The position numbers were made by a program, and so were the translations under genes. Of a stretch of DNA of 64,000 nt, positions 1 through 8,230 are shown one piece after another. Under the pieces are notes generated by a model. The model saw only the letters and a program-made list of their open reading frames with translations. It had not been told where the DNA came from and did not search any database. The stretch's first letter is position 1, and each line of letters opens with the position of its first letter. Origin of the DNA: Ancrocorticia sp. (lineage in GTDB: Bacteria > Actinomycetota > Actinomycetes > Actinomycetales > Actinomycetaceae). The stretch spans positions 124,001-188,000 of the forward strand of contig JALCLX010000006.1 of NCBI GenBank assembly GCA_022648165.1, written 5' to 3'.

Positions 1-734
1 GAAAGTGCACAGAAGGAGACGTTGTGGATATCCCCTTTTTCTAAGGCCAGATCCAGGCAGGACGTGTAGCAACTGGCGAGCGCAGCACGATCAGCATCGG
101 TCACAATCCCGCCTTCAAGATGTGGACTCACTGTGTGGAGCACATATCGGGCCGGCAGGCGGTATCCGCGGGTGAGCTTCGCGCCTCCCACGCATTCATC
201 GCTACCCTGCATCTCGTGAATCACTGCGCAATCGTTGCGCAACCACGGCCCCGCCTGGCCTTGAATGTAATTGTCAATGCACGGGTGATAAGGATCGTGG
301 CACCCAAGCAAATCCGGCAGTGCCGCATTCACGATCGCGTCCGCCACGAGTTCGCGCACATCCCCACGCCACACGGCGATGTCGCGCGCCGAACCGTAAT
401 CGGAGCCCGGCCACATTTCAGACGCACGCATAAGATTGGCGCCGGTCGTTCGCCCGAGCTCTGCCGACTGCCTATAGAGCAAAACGCTGATTGCGTCCGA
501 TACCTCCTTCGGCAACGGCCCCGGCTCGCGTGCCATGAGCTCCTCTCGGAGTGTCTCCATCAAGCCTTGCGGCGTGAAGATCGCACGATCGGGACGCACC
601 TGCACATTTGCCTTGCGTTCCAAACCGTTGAGAGCAACGTCTATCAGTTCAAGGCTAGGGCGCGGATCGCTTTCCGGACCCACAAATGGCTCATCCAAAT
701 GAATGGCATCCCGGTAAGCGCTGAGCGGTAACAT
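1..734 (-). CDS. Zinc-type macrodomain protein-ADP-ribose hydrolase (3' end outside window)
   Basis: This reading frame enters from the left edge on the minus strand and is open for about 244 codons from an ATG at 734, which is preceded by an AAGAGGAG ribosome site. The translation has a helical N-terminal part and then a macrodomain core: RGDVRELVADAIVNAA, followed by GCHDPYHPCIDN, then GGAKLTRGYRLPARY and LHTVSP. The Cys-x4-His-x2-Cys spacing matches the metal ligands of the zinc-containing macrodomains that remove ADP-ribose from proteins. Members are about 260-270 residues, so only a short C-terminal piece should be missing. Relatives often sit beside a SirTM sirtuin and a GcvH-like carrier protein, but the downstream side is outside the window. 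The family call is firm; the physiological substrate is unknown. Confidence 0.82.
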   Translation of the reverse strand, partial: MLPLSAYRDAIHLDEPFVGPESDPRPSLELIDVALNGLERKANVQVRPDRAIFTPQGLMETLREELMAREPGPLPKEVSDAISVLLYRQSAELGRTTGANLMRASEMWPGSDYGSARDIAVWRGDVRELVADAIVNAALPDLLGCHDPYHPCIDNYIQGQAGPWLRNDCAVIHEMQGSDECVGGAKLTRGYRLPARYVLHTVSPHLEGGIVTDADRAALASCYTSCLDLALEKGDIHNVSFCAL

Positions 735-815
735 AAAATCTCCTCTTCTTGCCGTATACACCCCAACGATACCGGCAACACGGCAGGGACAACATGCCAC
801 ACGAGGCTGTCACGT

Positions 816-821
816 TAAGCT
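816..821 (+). promoter_or_regulatory. Candidate -10 element for a leaderless rnhA transcript
   Basis: TAAGCT fits the actinobacterial TANNNT -10 pattern and ends 7 bases before the rnhA ATG at 829. No Shine-Dalgarno-like sequence precedes that ATG, so the message may start at or next to the start codon. No convincing -35 box is visible. Confidence 0.3.
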
Positions 822-828
822 TGTAGTC

Positions 829-1446
829 ATGACCGAAGCATTCCCGCTACCCGGCTTTCCTGATATGGCACCTGTTGATAGCCCGAAAGCGAAGGATTCC
901 GCCGCACAGCACCACATGTCAAGCACCGGAATTATTCCCGGAAACGCGCCAGTTGGACGCACGTATCCGGGGTACGACGCCGTCGTCGCCACGGATGGTG
1001 CCTGCTCCGGTAACCCCGGCCCGGGGGGCTGGGCGTGGGTAGAACAAAAGAGCGGCACCCACGAATCAGGCGGGGAGGCCCACACAACGAACAACATCAT
1101 GGAACTCACCGCGCTCCTGCGTGCACTGCGCTACGTCGGCCCCCATGGTTCTCTCCTCATCCGCTGCGATTCGCAGTACGTCATCAACACCCTCACGCGA
1201 TGGGCGCCTGCATGGCGCAGAAAAGGGTGGCGCAAGGCCGATGGCAAACCCGTAAAGAATCGCGAGCTTGTGCAAGCGCTTCTTGAGACGTTCGAGGCGC
1301 GCACCGGGAATACTCGCGTCGAATGGGTGAAAGGACATGCGGGAGATGAGGCGAACGAAATGTGCGACAGCCTTGCTGTTGCCGCGTCACATGCCGCAGC
1401 GCCCACAAACCGCCGCCCTCGCACCCAGTCTAGAATGACACCATGA
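829..1446 (+). CDS. rnhA: Ribonuclease HI
   Basis: This enzyme degrades the RNA strand of RNA-DNA hybrids, for example R-loops and leftover primers. The core begins near residue 49. The four acidic catalytic residues are visible: D56 in ATDGACSGNPGPGG, E92 in NNIMELTA, D114 in IRCDSQYV, and D180 in HAGDEANEMCD, with the catalytic-loop His at 170. About 45 residues precede the core, longer than the E. coli enzyme, and have no recognisable fold; they may be a tail or a sign that translation starts later. The stop codon overlaps the start of the following peptidase gene by 4 bases, so the two are probably translated together. No ribosome site precedes the ATG. Confidence 0.93.
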   Translation: MTEAFPLPGFPDMAPVDSPKAKDSAAQHHMSSTGIIPGNAPVGRTYPGYDAVVATDGACSGNPGPGGWAWVEQKSGTHESGGEAHTTNNIMELTALLRALRYVGPHGSLLIRCDSQYVINTLTRWAPAWRRKGWRKADGKPVKNRELVQALLETFEARTGNTRVEWVKGHAGDEANEMCDSLAVAASHAAAPTNRRPRTQSRMTP

Positions 1447-3578
1447 CTGCACTTCAACCACCCGTTGCCCCAAAGATTCCAACGGAACGGCGTTTCCATG
1501 GCGACGTGTATGTGGACAATTACGAGTGGTTCCGCGATAAGACAAATGAGAAACTCATCGCACACCTCGAAGCCGAAAACGCGTGGACGGAGGAGCGAAC
1601 CAAGCATCTGCACGGCCTGCAAGACCAGCTTGTGAGCGAACTCAAAGCGCGCACGCAAGAAACGGACACTTCGCTGCCGCAACGCCAGGGAAACTGGTGG
1701 TACTTCCGCCACACCTGGGAGGGGAAACAGTATCCGGCTCTCTACCGCGTGCCGAATCAAGGGCATCGCCCCGGTGTAGACGAACTCCACGGCGAAACGC
1801 TTGTGTGGGATGGCAATGCGCTCGCAGAGGGCCACGAATTCTTCGGAGTTTCTGGATTCCTGCCATCCCCGAATGGAAAACTCGGCGCGCTCGGCGTGGA
1901 CTATGCGGGCGACGAGCACTTCACATTACGTATCTTCGATATCGAGTCCGGAATGGTACTCGATGAATCGGTAGCGAACATTGGCTATGGTTTGGCATGG
2001 ACTGCAGATTCCACCGGAATCGTCTATTCCCGTGTGGACGATGCCTGGCGGCAATACCAAGTATGGCTCCACACCATCGGCAAACAGACTTCGCTTGACC
2101 GGTTGCTCTACCAGGAGAACGACGAAAAATTCGACGTCGTTCACAGCCCGTCACGCGATGGCAATTGGATCATTGTGTGGAGCACATCGCGATCGACCAG
2201 CGAAGTCCGCCTTATTTCGGCTGCGCAGCCGAGCGCAGATCCGATACTCGTATGCGAGCGAACACCCGGCCTGGATTACGCCGTCGAACCAGCCGAAGAC
2301 CATCTACTCATCGTCCACAATGCGAACTACCCCGATTTCGAATTATCCGCTGCGCCCATCCGCACCTCGACACCAAAAGAGTGGGTCACACTGTTCTCGC
2401 CCGAACCCGGTGAGCGTGTCAACGACGTCGACGCCTTCCACGATTTCGCCGTGATCTCCTTGCGCTCCGGTGGCGAAGCCCGGCTACGCGTGATGCGGCG
2501 CATCGATCGCTTTGGTTCCCGCCCGCGCGATTCAGTGGTATATCGCGAACCACACGAACGCGCCATCTGGGAGGATTCCGTACCGATTCCCTCCGAAGAT
2601 CTGGCCACCACGGAACTGTATCCCACGCCATGGTGGAACTCGCAAGAAGTCGTCTACACCAACGAATCTCTCCTCACACCTCCCACGCACTATTCCTACA
2701 CCGTTCAGACCGGTCAAGTACGCGTGCTCAAGGTTCAGGAAACTCCCGGCTACGAACGTTCGCACTACACACAGCAAGGCGTCACCGTCACCGGACGCGA
2801 CGGAACCGCAATTCCCATGACCATCGCCTATCGCAGCGACATCACACCTAACGGAGAAAACCCCGGTTACATCTACGGATATGGCTCCTACGAAGTCTCT
2901 AACGATCCTTACTTCTGGCCTGGTTTTATCTCGCTCATGGACCGCGGCGTCGTCGTCGCATGGACGCATGTGCGCGGAGGTGGAGAGCTTGGCCGTGCCT
3001 GGTACGAAGACGGCCGGCTGCTCTCCAAGAAGAACACCTTCACAGACTTCATCGACTGCTCGCGCTGGCTCATTGATCAGAAGTGGGTATCTCCGGGGCG
3101 GCTCGCGGCAGACGGGCGCTCGGCGGGCGGGCTGCTCATGGGCGCCGTCGCCAACATGGCGCCAGAAACCTACCGTGCCATCCACGCAGGGGTACCTTTC
3201 GTGGACACCCTCACCACCATCTTGAACCCAGACCTGCCACTGACGGCCGGCGAATGGGAAGAATGGGGAAACCCGCGCGAATCCGCGGAAGTTTACGAAT
3301 ACATGAAGTCGTATTCTCCTGTGGAGAACGTTCGTCCAGTAGAGTATCCCGCCATCCTTGCCACCACATCGCTCAATGACATTCGCGTGTTCTATGTAGA
3401 GCCCACCAAATGGATTCAGATCTTACGTGAGAACGCCACCAACGATCCCCTCACTCGGCCCATCCTAGAGAAAATCGAGATGGTAGCCGGACATGCCGGA
3501 AAGTCCGGTAGGTACAACAAGTGGCGCAATCAGGCCTTCATCTTCGCATGGCTGCTTGATCAGATCGGGGCGGCCTAG
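1443..3578 (+). CDS. ptrB: Prolyl oligopeptidase family serine peptidase (oligopeptidase B type, S9A)
   Basis: The 711-residue protein has the length and layout of oligopeptidase B. An N-terminal seven-bladed propeller covers roughly residues 70-400 and limits access to short peptides. The alpha/beta-hydrolase domain follows. The nucleophile is S560 in DGRSAGGLL, and the likely partners are D646 in SLNDIRV and H684 in GHAGKSG. Oligopeptidase B cleaves small peptides after basic residues in the cytoplasm, and no signal peptide is present. Translation overlaps rnhA by 4 bases. The subtype rests on the RGGGELGRAWYEDG and GRSAGG surroundings; exact specificity is inferred. Confidence 0.88.
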   Translation: MTALQPPVAPKIPTERRFHGDVYVDNYEWFRDKTNEKLIAHLEAENAWTEERTKHLHGLQDQLVSELKARTQETDTSLPQRQGNWWYFRHTWEGKQYPALYRVPNQGHRPGVDELHGETLVWDGNALAEGHEFFGVSGFLPSPNGKLGALGVDYAGDEHFTLRIFDIESGMVLDESVANIGYGLAWTADSTGIVYSRVDDAWRQYQVWLHTIGKQTSLDRLLYQENDEKFDVVHSPSRDGNWIIVWSTSRSTSEVRLISAAQPSADPILVCERTPGLDYAVEPAEDHLLIVHNANYPDFELSAAPIRTSTPKEWVTLFSPEPGERVNDVDAFHDFAVISLRSGGEARLRVMRRIDRFGSRPRDSVVYREPHERAIWEDSVPIPSEDLATTELYPTPWWNSQEVVYTNESLLTPPTHYSYTVQTGQVRVLKVQETPGYERSHYTQQGVTVTGRDGTAIPMTIAYRSDITPNGENPGYIYGYGSYEVSNDPYFWPGFISLMDRGVVVAWTHVRGGGELGRAWYEDGRLLSKKNTFTDFIDCSRWLIDQKWVSPGRLAADGRSAGGLLMGAVANMAPETYRAIHAGVPFVDTLTTILNPDLPLTAGEWEEWGNPRESAEVYEYMKSYSPVENVRPVEYPAILATTSLNDIRVFYVEPTKWIQILRENATNDPLTRPILEKIEMVAGHAGKSGRYNKWRNQAFIFAWLLDQIGAA

Positions 3579-3632
3579 CGGCGCGGCGGTCAAAGCGACC
3601 CTGGCGGCGCGGCGAGTAGTGTGGCGCCCTAA

Positions 3633-4940
3633 CTAAATCTGGGCAGCCTGAGTAGCAGCACGCCACGAACCGAAACGCTGCCGAATCGCGGCGCCAGAAG
3701 GCGTACGGCCATCGCCGAATTCCTTCACCCATACTTGGTAGGCCTTGTAACTGGGAACGCGGCCATTTTTCGCAGACCAAATAGCAAAATCACGCAAAGC
3801 TTCCAGATAATCCCGCTCTGAGAACTTGAGGCCACCGCGCTTGCGCCCACTCTGCACTCGCAAGCCGACATGGCTCAATGCGTCATTCCAATAGCCGTTG
3901 AAGCGCTTAATAATCGTTTGTGATGTGGGCGGCCACAGCAATTGACCTCTGCCCGTGCCCACGTGGAACTCTTCTGCAAGGCTGTTCCGGAGTTCGTCAT
4001 ACTGTTTTGCTGTCATCGTCAGGTTCGAATCAGCGGCGATGGCACGCTGTGCCGAATCGATCAAGCCAATCACTCGGTCTGAGTGATCTTGCACGTTCTC
4101 TGCAAGATGTTTGTGAACCTCCATCGCGAGCGCATCCGAGACTCTGCTCGGATCACCTACTGGCAAGTTCTTCACTTTCGCGAAAAGAAACAGCAATGCT
4201 GCGGTGAGTGCCTCTTCGGAAAAGCGCTGCCTGGGCCCTGAGGCGCCTTGGTCTGCAACCTTCATAAGCAAAGTCACCACCGTATCCGCAGCCCGGCAGG
4301 CCGCCTTATCCAATTCCAAGCTGTATTGGTCCTGCGCGTCAACGCCGCAGAGATCAGAAATGCATCGCACCGATAAAAATGGAACACCCCAAGCATGGCA
4401 CACTTGAGCAGCCGCAGCGGACTCCATGTCGGTTGTCAGCGCATCCGGAAATGCAGAACGGATATCTCCTTTGTTTTTCGCTGTCACAAAGCTATCTGAT
4501 GACAGCATGAGCCCTGGACGAACGTTTCCGTTCACGGAATCAAGGAGATCGTTCGCACCTGCAAAGCGGGCCGGTTGGCCAGGGATCTGGCCCCGTACAT
4601 AACCAAAGGCTGTCGCATCCGCATCGCCGTACGCATATTCGGTCCCTACAACCACGGTTCCCACTGGGACATCTGCCGCCAACCCACCCGCACTACCAGT
4701 GGAAAGAACAATCTTCGGACGAAACTTCGTCAGTGCCCACGCAAGCGCGCTCGCCGTCGCTGTTTGGCCAATCCCGGTGGTCATCACCATGATATTGCCT
4801 TGTGTGTGCGCCGTAATCCACGTGCAGCCTATTGGTGATGCAAATTTCATCGGTTTCGTGGCACGTATTGCGAGCTCGTCCAGAATAGGACGGACTTCTT
4901 CTTCCTGAGCGGCAATGATGATCGCGCGGATTCTGGTCAC
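3633..4940 (-). CDS. MTA/SAH-nucleosidase-like protein fused to a C-terminal homing-endonuclease-associated-repeat-like domain
   Basis: The start is taken as GTG at 4940 because AAGGAG lies 6 bases upstream; the longer frame to 5003 has no such site. Residues 1-225 are a nucleoside phosphorylase/nucleosidase fold. The catalytic positions match bacterial MTA/SAH nucleosidase: E13 in AAQEEEV, the STGSAGG loop near 80, DMES with E173, and D196 in RCISD. Ordinary nucleosidases stop there. This one has about 210 more residues: a helical linker (235-335), then two degenerate repeats (about 337-435) with a PSxxAIRQRFGSWRAAT ending. That ending is typical of small DNA-binding repeats found next to HNH homing endonucleases. 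The N-terminal activity is well supported; what the fusion does is unknown. It has no operon partner. Confidence 0.8.
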   Translation of the reverse strand: MTRIRAIIIAAQEEEVRPILDELAIRATKPMKFASPIGCTWITAHTQGNIMVMTTGIGQTATASALAWALTKFRPKIVLSTGSAGGLAADVPVGTVVVGTEYAYGDADATAFGYVRGQIPGQPARFAGANDLLDSVNGNVRPGLMLSSDSFVTAKNKGDIRSAFPDALTTDMESAAAAQVCHAWGVPFLSVRCISDLCGVDAQDQYSLELDKAACRAADTVVTLLMKVADQGASGPRQRFSEEALTAALLFLFAKVKNLPVGDPSRVSDALAMEVHKHLAENVQDHSDRVIGLIDSAQRAIAADSNLTMTAKQYDELRNSLAEEFHVGTGRGQLLWPPTSQTIIKRFNGYWNDALSHVGLRVQSGRKRGGLKFSERDYLEALRDFAIWSAKNGRVPSYKAYQVWVKEFGDGRTPSGAAIRQRFGSWRAATQAAQI

Positions 4941-5373
4941 TAGAAGCTCCTTGATTCTGCAGGATGAGGCGGTGAGATGATGACGAGCCCCGCACCGGTC
5001 CAACCGACTGTCCTACTCGTCATTCACCCGATTCTGCATAAGGCATTATCGAATCTTCCCCTATATTATCAAGCCATCCCTCTTCCCAATGCTATCAACC
5101 TATCGCTCTTTCCATGCGGCCGGGTCTTCATATGGTCAGACCGATGCGGATTCTTGCACAACTCAGATTTCCCCCAGAATTCCCAGCTTCTGCTCATAGC
5201 TTTCGAAGACTGCCGGTGTTGTATTTATCTATCGGCAGGGTGATTGCGTGAGTCCCCTGTCAGAGGTGACGTGGACAGTCACCTCACAATTAAATAAGCG
5301 CCCCTCCATATGATGTGCGGACAGTGCGACGTGTTTCCTTTTCGTAGTACTTGGACGCTTCGGAGCTGGGCCG

Positions 5374-5415
5374 GGTGGGTGGCAGCATTCGTGGGGCTGC
5401 CGCCCACCACTTTTT
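5374..5415 (+). terminator. Rho-independent terminator-like hairpin with T tract
   Basis: A 13-pair stem (5374-5386 with 5396-5408, one G-T wobble) has a 9-base loop and is followed by five T residues. It points in the plus direction, yet no plus-strand gene lies upstream within 1.7 kb, which suggests an unrecognised short transcript. Confidence 0.55.
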
Positions 5416-5469
5416 AAATCGCGGCGCTGCCACTCACCATCGCAAAACCACCCCCCCCCACACAAATAC

Positions 5470-5536
5470 TTTTTCTAGCTGAGATCCGTAACAGCCCAGG
5501 AGCCAATGCCACTCAGCCCATTCTGAGCTAGAAAAA
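5470..5536. repeat. 11-base inverted repeat
   Basis: TTTTTCTAGCT at 5470-5480 is matched exactly by AGCTAGAAAAA at 5526-5536, with 45 bases between. The arms are AT-rich at their outer ends. It could be a processing structure or the edge of a lost element; no coding content lies between. Confidence 0.5.
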
Positions 5537-5809
5537 ACACTCACCGCGCTGCGATTCCCCAGGTTTTCCCAGGAAAGTCTCACAGTAATTGGAGACTCGT
5601 GAGCTTTGATAATGGCATCAGAAAGAACTCCGAAAGGGGCGCGGTGATCTCAAGTCTCCGGATCACGTGCCGTTCTCGAAGTTCCATGCGATCCGGCGGT
5701 GAGTGTGGCGCCGCTGGGTATACAAATAAACACCATCTGAAGCATGAGCGGAATTCGATACCGTGCAGGTTTTGTCCCTTCCCCTGCTATGAATCTCTGA
5801 TCAGATGGC

Positions 5810-5850
5810 GGGCCGGGCGGCGATGTGTGGATCGTCGCCCGGCCCGTTCT
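5810..5850 (+). terminator. GC-rich terminator-like hairpin
   Basis: GGGCCGGGCGGCGA (5810-5823) pairs with TCGTCGCCCGGCCC (5832-5845) through 14 pairs with one wobble, followed by GTTCTATTT. The weak T-rich tail is on the plus side, but the hairpin also lies about 100 bases past the end of the minus-strand fur gene and could serve it. Confidence 0.5.
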
Positions 5851-5947
5851 ATTTAAGAACAAGGCCAAACTGGCCAGAAGATCAGGGCGGGCAAGGTATG
5901 CCACGCAGCCGGGCCACAATCACGCACATCACGCAGTTGTGCGCACA

Positions 5948-6412
5948 CTAAGCCGCTTGAGGCTGTACAGCGTGCGGCTCCGCACCATCCTTCATCTTGG
6001 CGCGGCACTCAGCGCAGGTGCCCCAATACGTCACCTCTGTTGCCTCAACCGAAAAACCGTACTTTTCGGCCGGAGCGAGCAGCTCGCATTCTACGTCTCG
6101 CGCAGGAACATCCTGGATCCGGCCGCAGTGGTTACAAATGAAGTGATGATGGTCATCGTGCAGATTGATCTCATACACAGCGGCGTGATCCACCGGCCGT
6201 ACCTCTCGCATCAAGCCTTTTTCCGTCAGAACGTGCACGATATCGTACACAGCTTGCGTGGAAACGGAACCGATCTGAGCAGTTATACGTTTGCACAGCT
6301 CTTCAACCGTGATATGGCCTGCTTGATTGGCTTCCTTCAAAGCCGCGATCCGAGGCCCCGTGGCACGCAAACCGTGACTGCGAAGAAGCAACCTATAATC
6401 CATACGTTCCAT
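5948..6412 (-). CDS. fur: Fur-family metal- or peroxide-responsive repressor
   Basis: The 154-residue protein has an N-terminal winged helix (about 1-80) followed by the Fur dimer and metal domain. HDDHHHFICNHCGRIQDV holds regulatory metal ligands, and the pairs CNHC and CAEC form the structural zinc site. Such proteins repress iron-uptake or peroxide-defence genes when metal is bound. The sequence alone does not settle whether this one senses iron (Fur/FurA) or peroxide (PerR). No catalase gene is adjacent. It lies 45 bases after the ABC exporter pair on the same strand and could be read through from it. Confidence 0.88.
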   Translation of the reverse strand: MERMDYRLLLRSHGLRATGPRIAALKEANQAGHITVEELCKRITAQIGSVSTQAVYDIVHVLTEKGLMREVRPVDHAAVYEINLHDDHHHFICNHCGRIQDVPARDVECELLAPAEKYGFSVEATEVTYWGTCAECRAKMKDGAEPHAVQPQAA

Positions 6413-6457
6413 TCTATGCGATTTCTGTATTCCGAAAAGACCTAGGTCCCCTCTTGG

Positions 6458-8230
6458 TCAGTCTTGCTGCCACGTCTCCCAGAGTTTTGCATATTCACCG
6501 TGGGACGCGACGAGCTCGTCGTGTGTTCCAAGTTCAGCCAGTTTTCCGTCTATCATCACTGCCACGCGATCCGCGTCATACGCCGTATAGAGGCGATGAG
6601 CTATTGAAATAACCGTCCGCCCTTCGAGTACATGCGCTAGAGCGCGCTCAAGGGAGCGAGCAGCATGGGGATCAAGAAGCGACGTCGCCTCGTCGAGCAC
6701 CAAGATTTGCGGGTCGAGCAGTACGATGCGCGCCAAAGCCACCTGCTGTGTTTGTGCGGGAGTAAGCGTCACGCCCCCTGAACCGACCAACGTATCCATG
6801 CCGTGTTCGAAAGCCTCGACCCACGGAGTCGCTTCCACAACATCGAGTGCCTCACGCAATTGCCCATCGGACGCATTCTTGCGAGCGAATCGCAAATTGT
6901 CCGCGATGGTGCCGACAAAAACGTGATGCTCCTGTGTCACAAGAGACACGACGCCGTGGCGTTCTTTTTCCGGTACAGACGTGACGTCCGTTCCTCCCAC
7001 GCGAACGCGTCCGCTGGTGGGAGCGTTAATTCCGGCGATCAATCTGCCTAGCGTAGACTTTCCCGCACCTGACGGACCAACAATTGCAAGCGTTTCGCCT
7101 TGCTTCACCTCTAGGTTGACACCACGAAGCACTTCTTCACCCGCACGATATGCAAAATGAAGATCCTCGATGTGCAAGAAACACGCATCGGCGCCAGATT
7201 CTGCCGCTGAACGAACCTTTTCCGCAGTGGCCGAAGGAAGCTCCGCTTCGTCACCGTCCAGCAACTCTTCCACGCCGAAAATACGAGAGAAAGACGCTAT
7301 CGCGAACTGAATTTCGTCGATCCACCAGCCGAGCTCATTCAGAGGGCTGCGCAGCTGTTGCGCGTAAAGCGCCACGGACGTGACGGCACCGAGTGTCGCC
7401 AAACCGTGGCTCATGAGGAAGGCTCCCCACAACACGGCTATGAGTACCGGTGAATACAAGATCAGCACCATCAAGGCGATAAAGAGCGTCCTCATCCACG
7501 CTGTGTAACGCTCATTGCGCCACACTTCTCTGATCAGGGTATCCATGCGCGAAATCCGATTCGGGCCTAGACTCATCGAATCCACTGTTTGGTACTGTTC
7601 GATTGTCTCAGACACAACACCGGACGTTCCGGCCCAGAGTGCGGAGACTGCTAAATACGCCGGCACAGTTCTACTGATGTACCACCGAACCACAAAATAC
7701 ATGGGAATGAGTGGAAGTACGACGACGACGCCCACACGGGGATCCACCAGGAACGCGGCTACGATCGTCACCAGTATCGTCAGGACAATGATGATCACGC
7801 GCGAGATACCGCGCTGGACAAACCCAGACACGCGGTCGACATCGTGAGTAGTGCGTCCCAGTAGATCGCCGGTTCCCGCCGACTCCACTACAGACAGTGG
7901 CAGGTGTGTCACTGCATAAACTACGCGATTGCGAAGCTCGCGGAAGATCCGCTCTCCAAGCACCATTGCAGAACGTTCGCCGAAGAATGCGAGAATACCC
8001 TGGGCTACCACCACGACAAACAACGCGATAACAACATTGCGGACGTACGTGGCACCAATTCCCGCCTTGACAGCGTCGATCGCCCGGCCGATTAAAAACG
8101 GAGACACTACCGCTACAAGCGCAACAAGCAGCTGCAGCACAATCACTTTTGTGAGCTCGCCAGAATGGAAACGCAGAATGCCACGGACTTTCGTAACAAC
8201 AGTCCGGTGCGACGCTACGGGAAGTCTCAT
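6458..8230 (-). CDS. ABC exporter half-transporter, ATPase-competent Walker A but degenerate signature
   Basis: The 590-residue half-transporter has six membrane segments (about residues 25-310) fused to a nucleotide-binding domain (350-585). Walker A is intact (GPSGAGKST, 385-393) and Walker B is intact (ILVLDE, 509-514), followed by an H-loop in SIAHR. The signature motif is LTPAQ (489-493) instead of LSGGQ. The start overlaps the stop of the preceding half-transporter by 4 bases, so the two should form a heterodimer with matched stoichiometry. The substrate cannot be read from the sequence; heterodimers of this type export drugs, lipids, siderophores or peptides. Confidence 0.9.
   Translation of the reverse strand: MRLPVASHRTVVTKVRGILRFHSGELTKVIVLQLLVALVAVVSPFLIGRAIDAVKAGIGATYVRNVVIALFVVVVAQGILAFFGERSAMVLGERIFRELRNRVVYAVTHLPLSVVESAGTGDLLGRTTHDVDRVSGFVQRGISRVIIIVLTILVTIVAAFLVDPRVGVVVVLPLIPMYFVVRWYISRTVPAYLAVSALWAGTSGVVSETIEQYQTVDSMSLGPNRISRMDTLIREVWRNERYTAWMRTLFIALMVLILYSPVLIAVLWGAFLMSHGLATLGAVTSVALYAQQLRSPLNELGWWIDEIQFAIASFSRIFGVEELLDGDEAELPSATAEKVRSAAESGADACFLHIEDLHFAYRAGEEVLRGVNLEVKQGETLAIVGPSGAGKSTLGRLIAGINAPTSGRVRVGGTDVTSVPEKERHGVVSLVTQEHHVFVGTIADNLRFARKNASDGQLREALDVVEATPWVEAFEHGMDTLVGSGGVTLTPAQTQQVALARIVLLDPQILVLDEATSLLDPHAARSLERALAHVLEGRTVISIAHRLYTAYDADRVAVMIDGKLAELGTHDELVASHGEYAKLWETWQQD

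Larger units (their letters stand above)
4941..5947. other. Gene-poor 1-kb interval with several hairpins and a C9 tract
   Basis: No open frame here looks coding: the longest ones (for example 4977-5243 plus and 5599-5856 plus) have odd composition, no ribosome site and no recognisable domain. What is visible is structure: a small hairpin at 5263-5285, two terminator-like hairpins oriented to the plus strand, a run of nine C at 5451-5459, and an 11-base inverted repeat around 5470-5536. It could hold an unannotated small RNA or a decayed gene. Confidence 0.5.

Noticed and set aside
120-731. Plus-strand open frame of 203 codons
   Set aside because: It is the antisense shadow of the macrodomain gene, which has family motifs and a ribosome site.
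1131-1919. Minus-strand open frame of 262 codons across rnhA and the peptidase gene
   Set aside because: Both plus-strand genes have complete catalytic motifs in the overlapped part; this is a shadow of GC-biased codon use.
4977-5243. Plus-strand open frame of 88 codons in the gene-poor gap
   Set aside because: No ribosome site, no family pattern, odd composition; not supportable as a gene.
5470-5536. Insertion-sequence remnant bounded by the 11-base inverted repeat
   Set aside because: Only 45 bases lie between the arms, with no target duplication and no transposase fragment nearby.
5599-5856. Plus-strand open frame of 85 codons ending inside the GC-rich hairpin
   Set aside because: It runs into a terminator stem and has no recognisable protein features; more likely noncoding.
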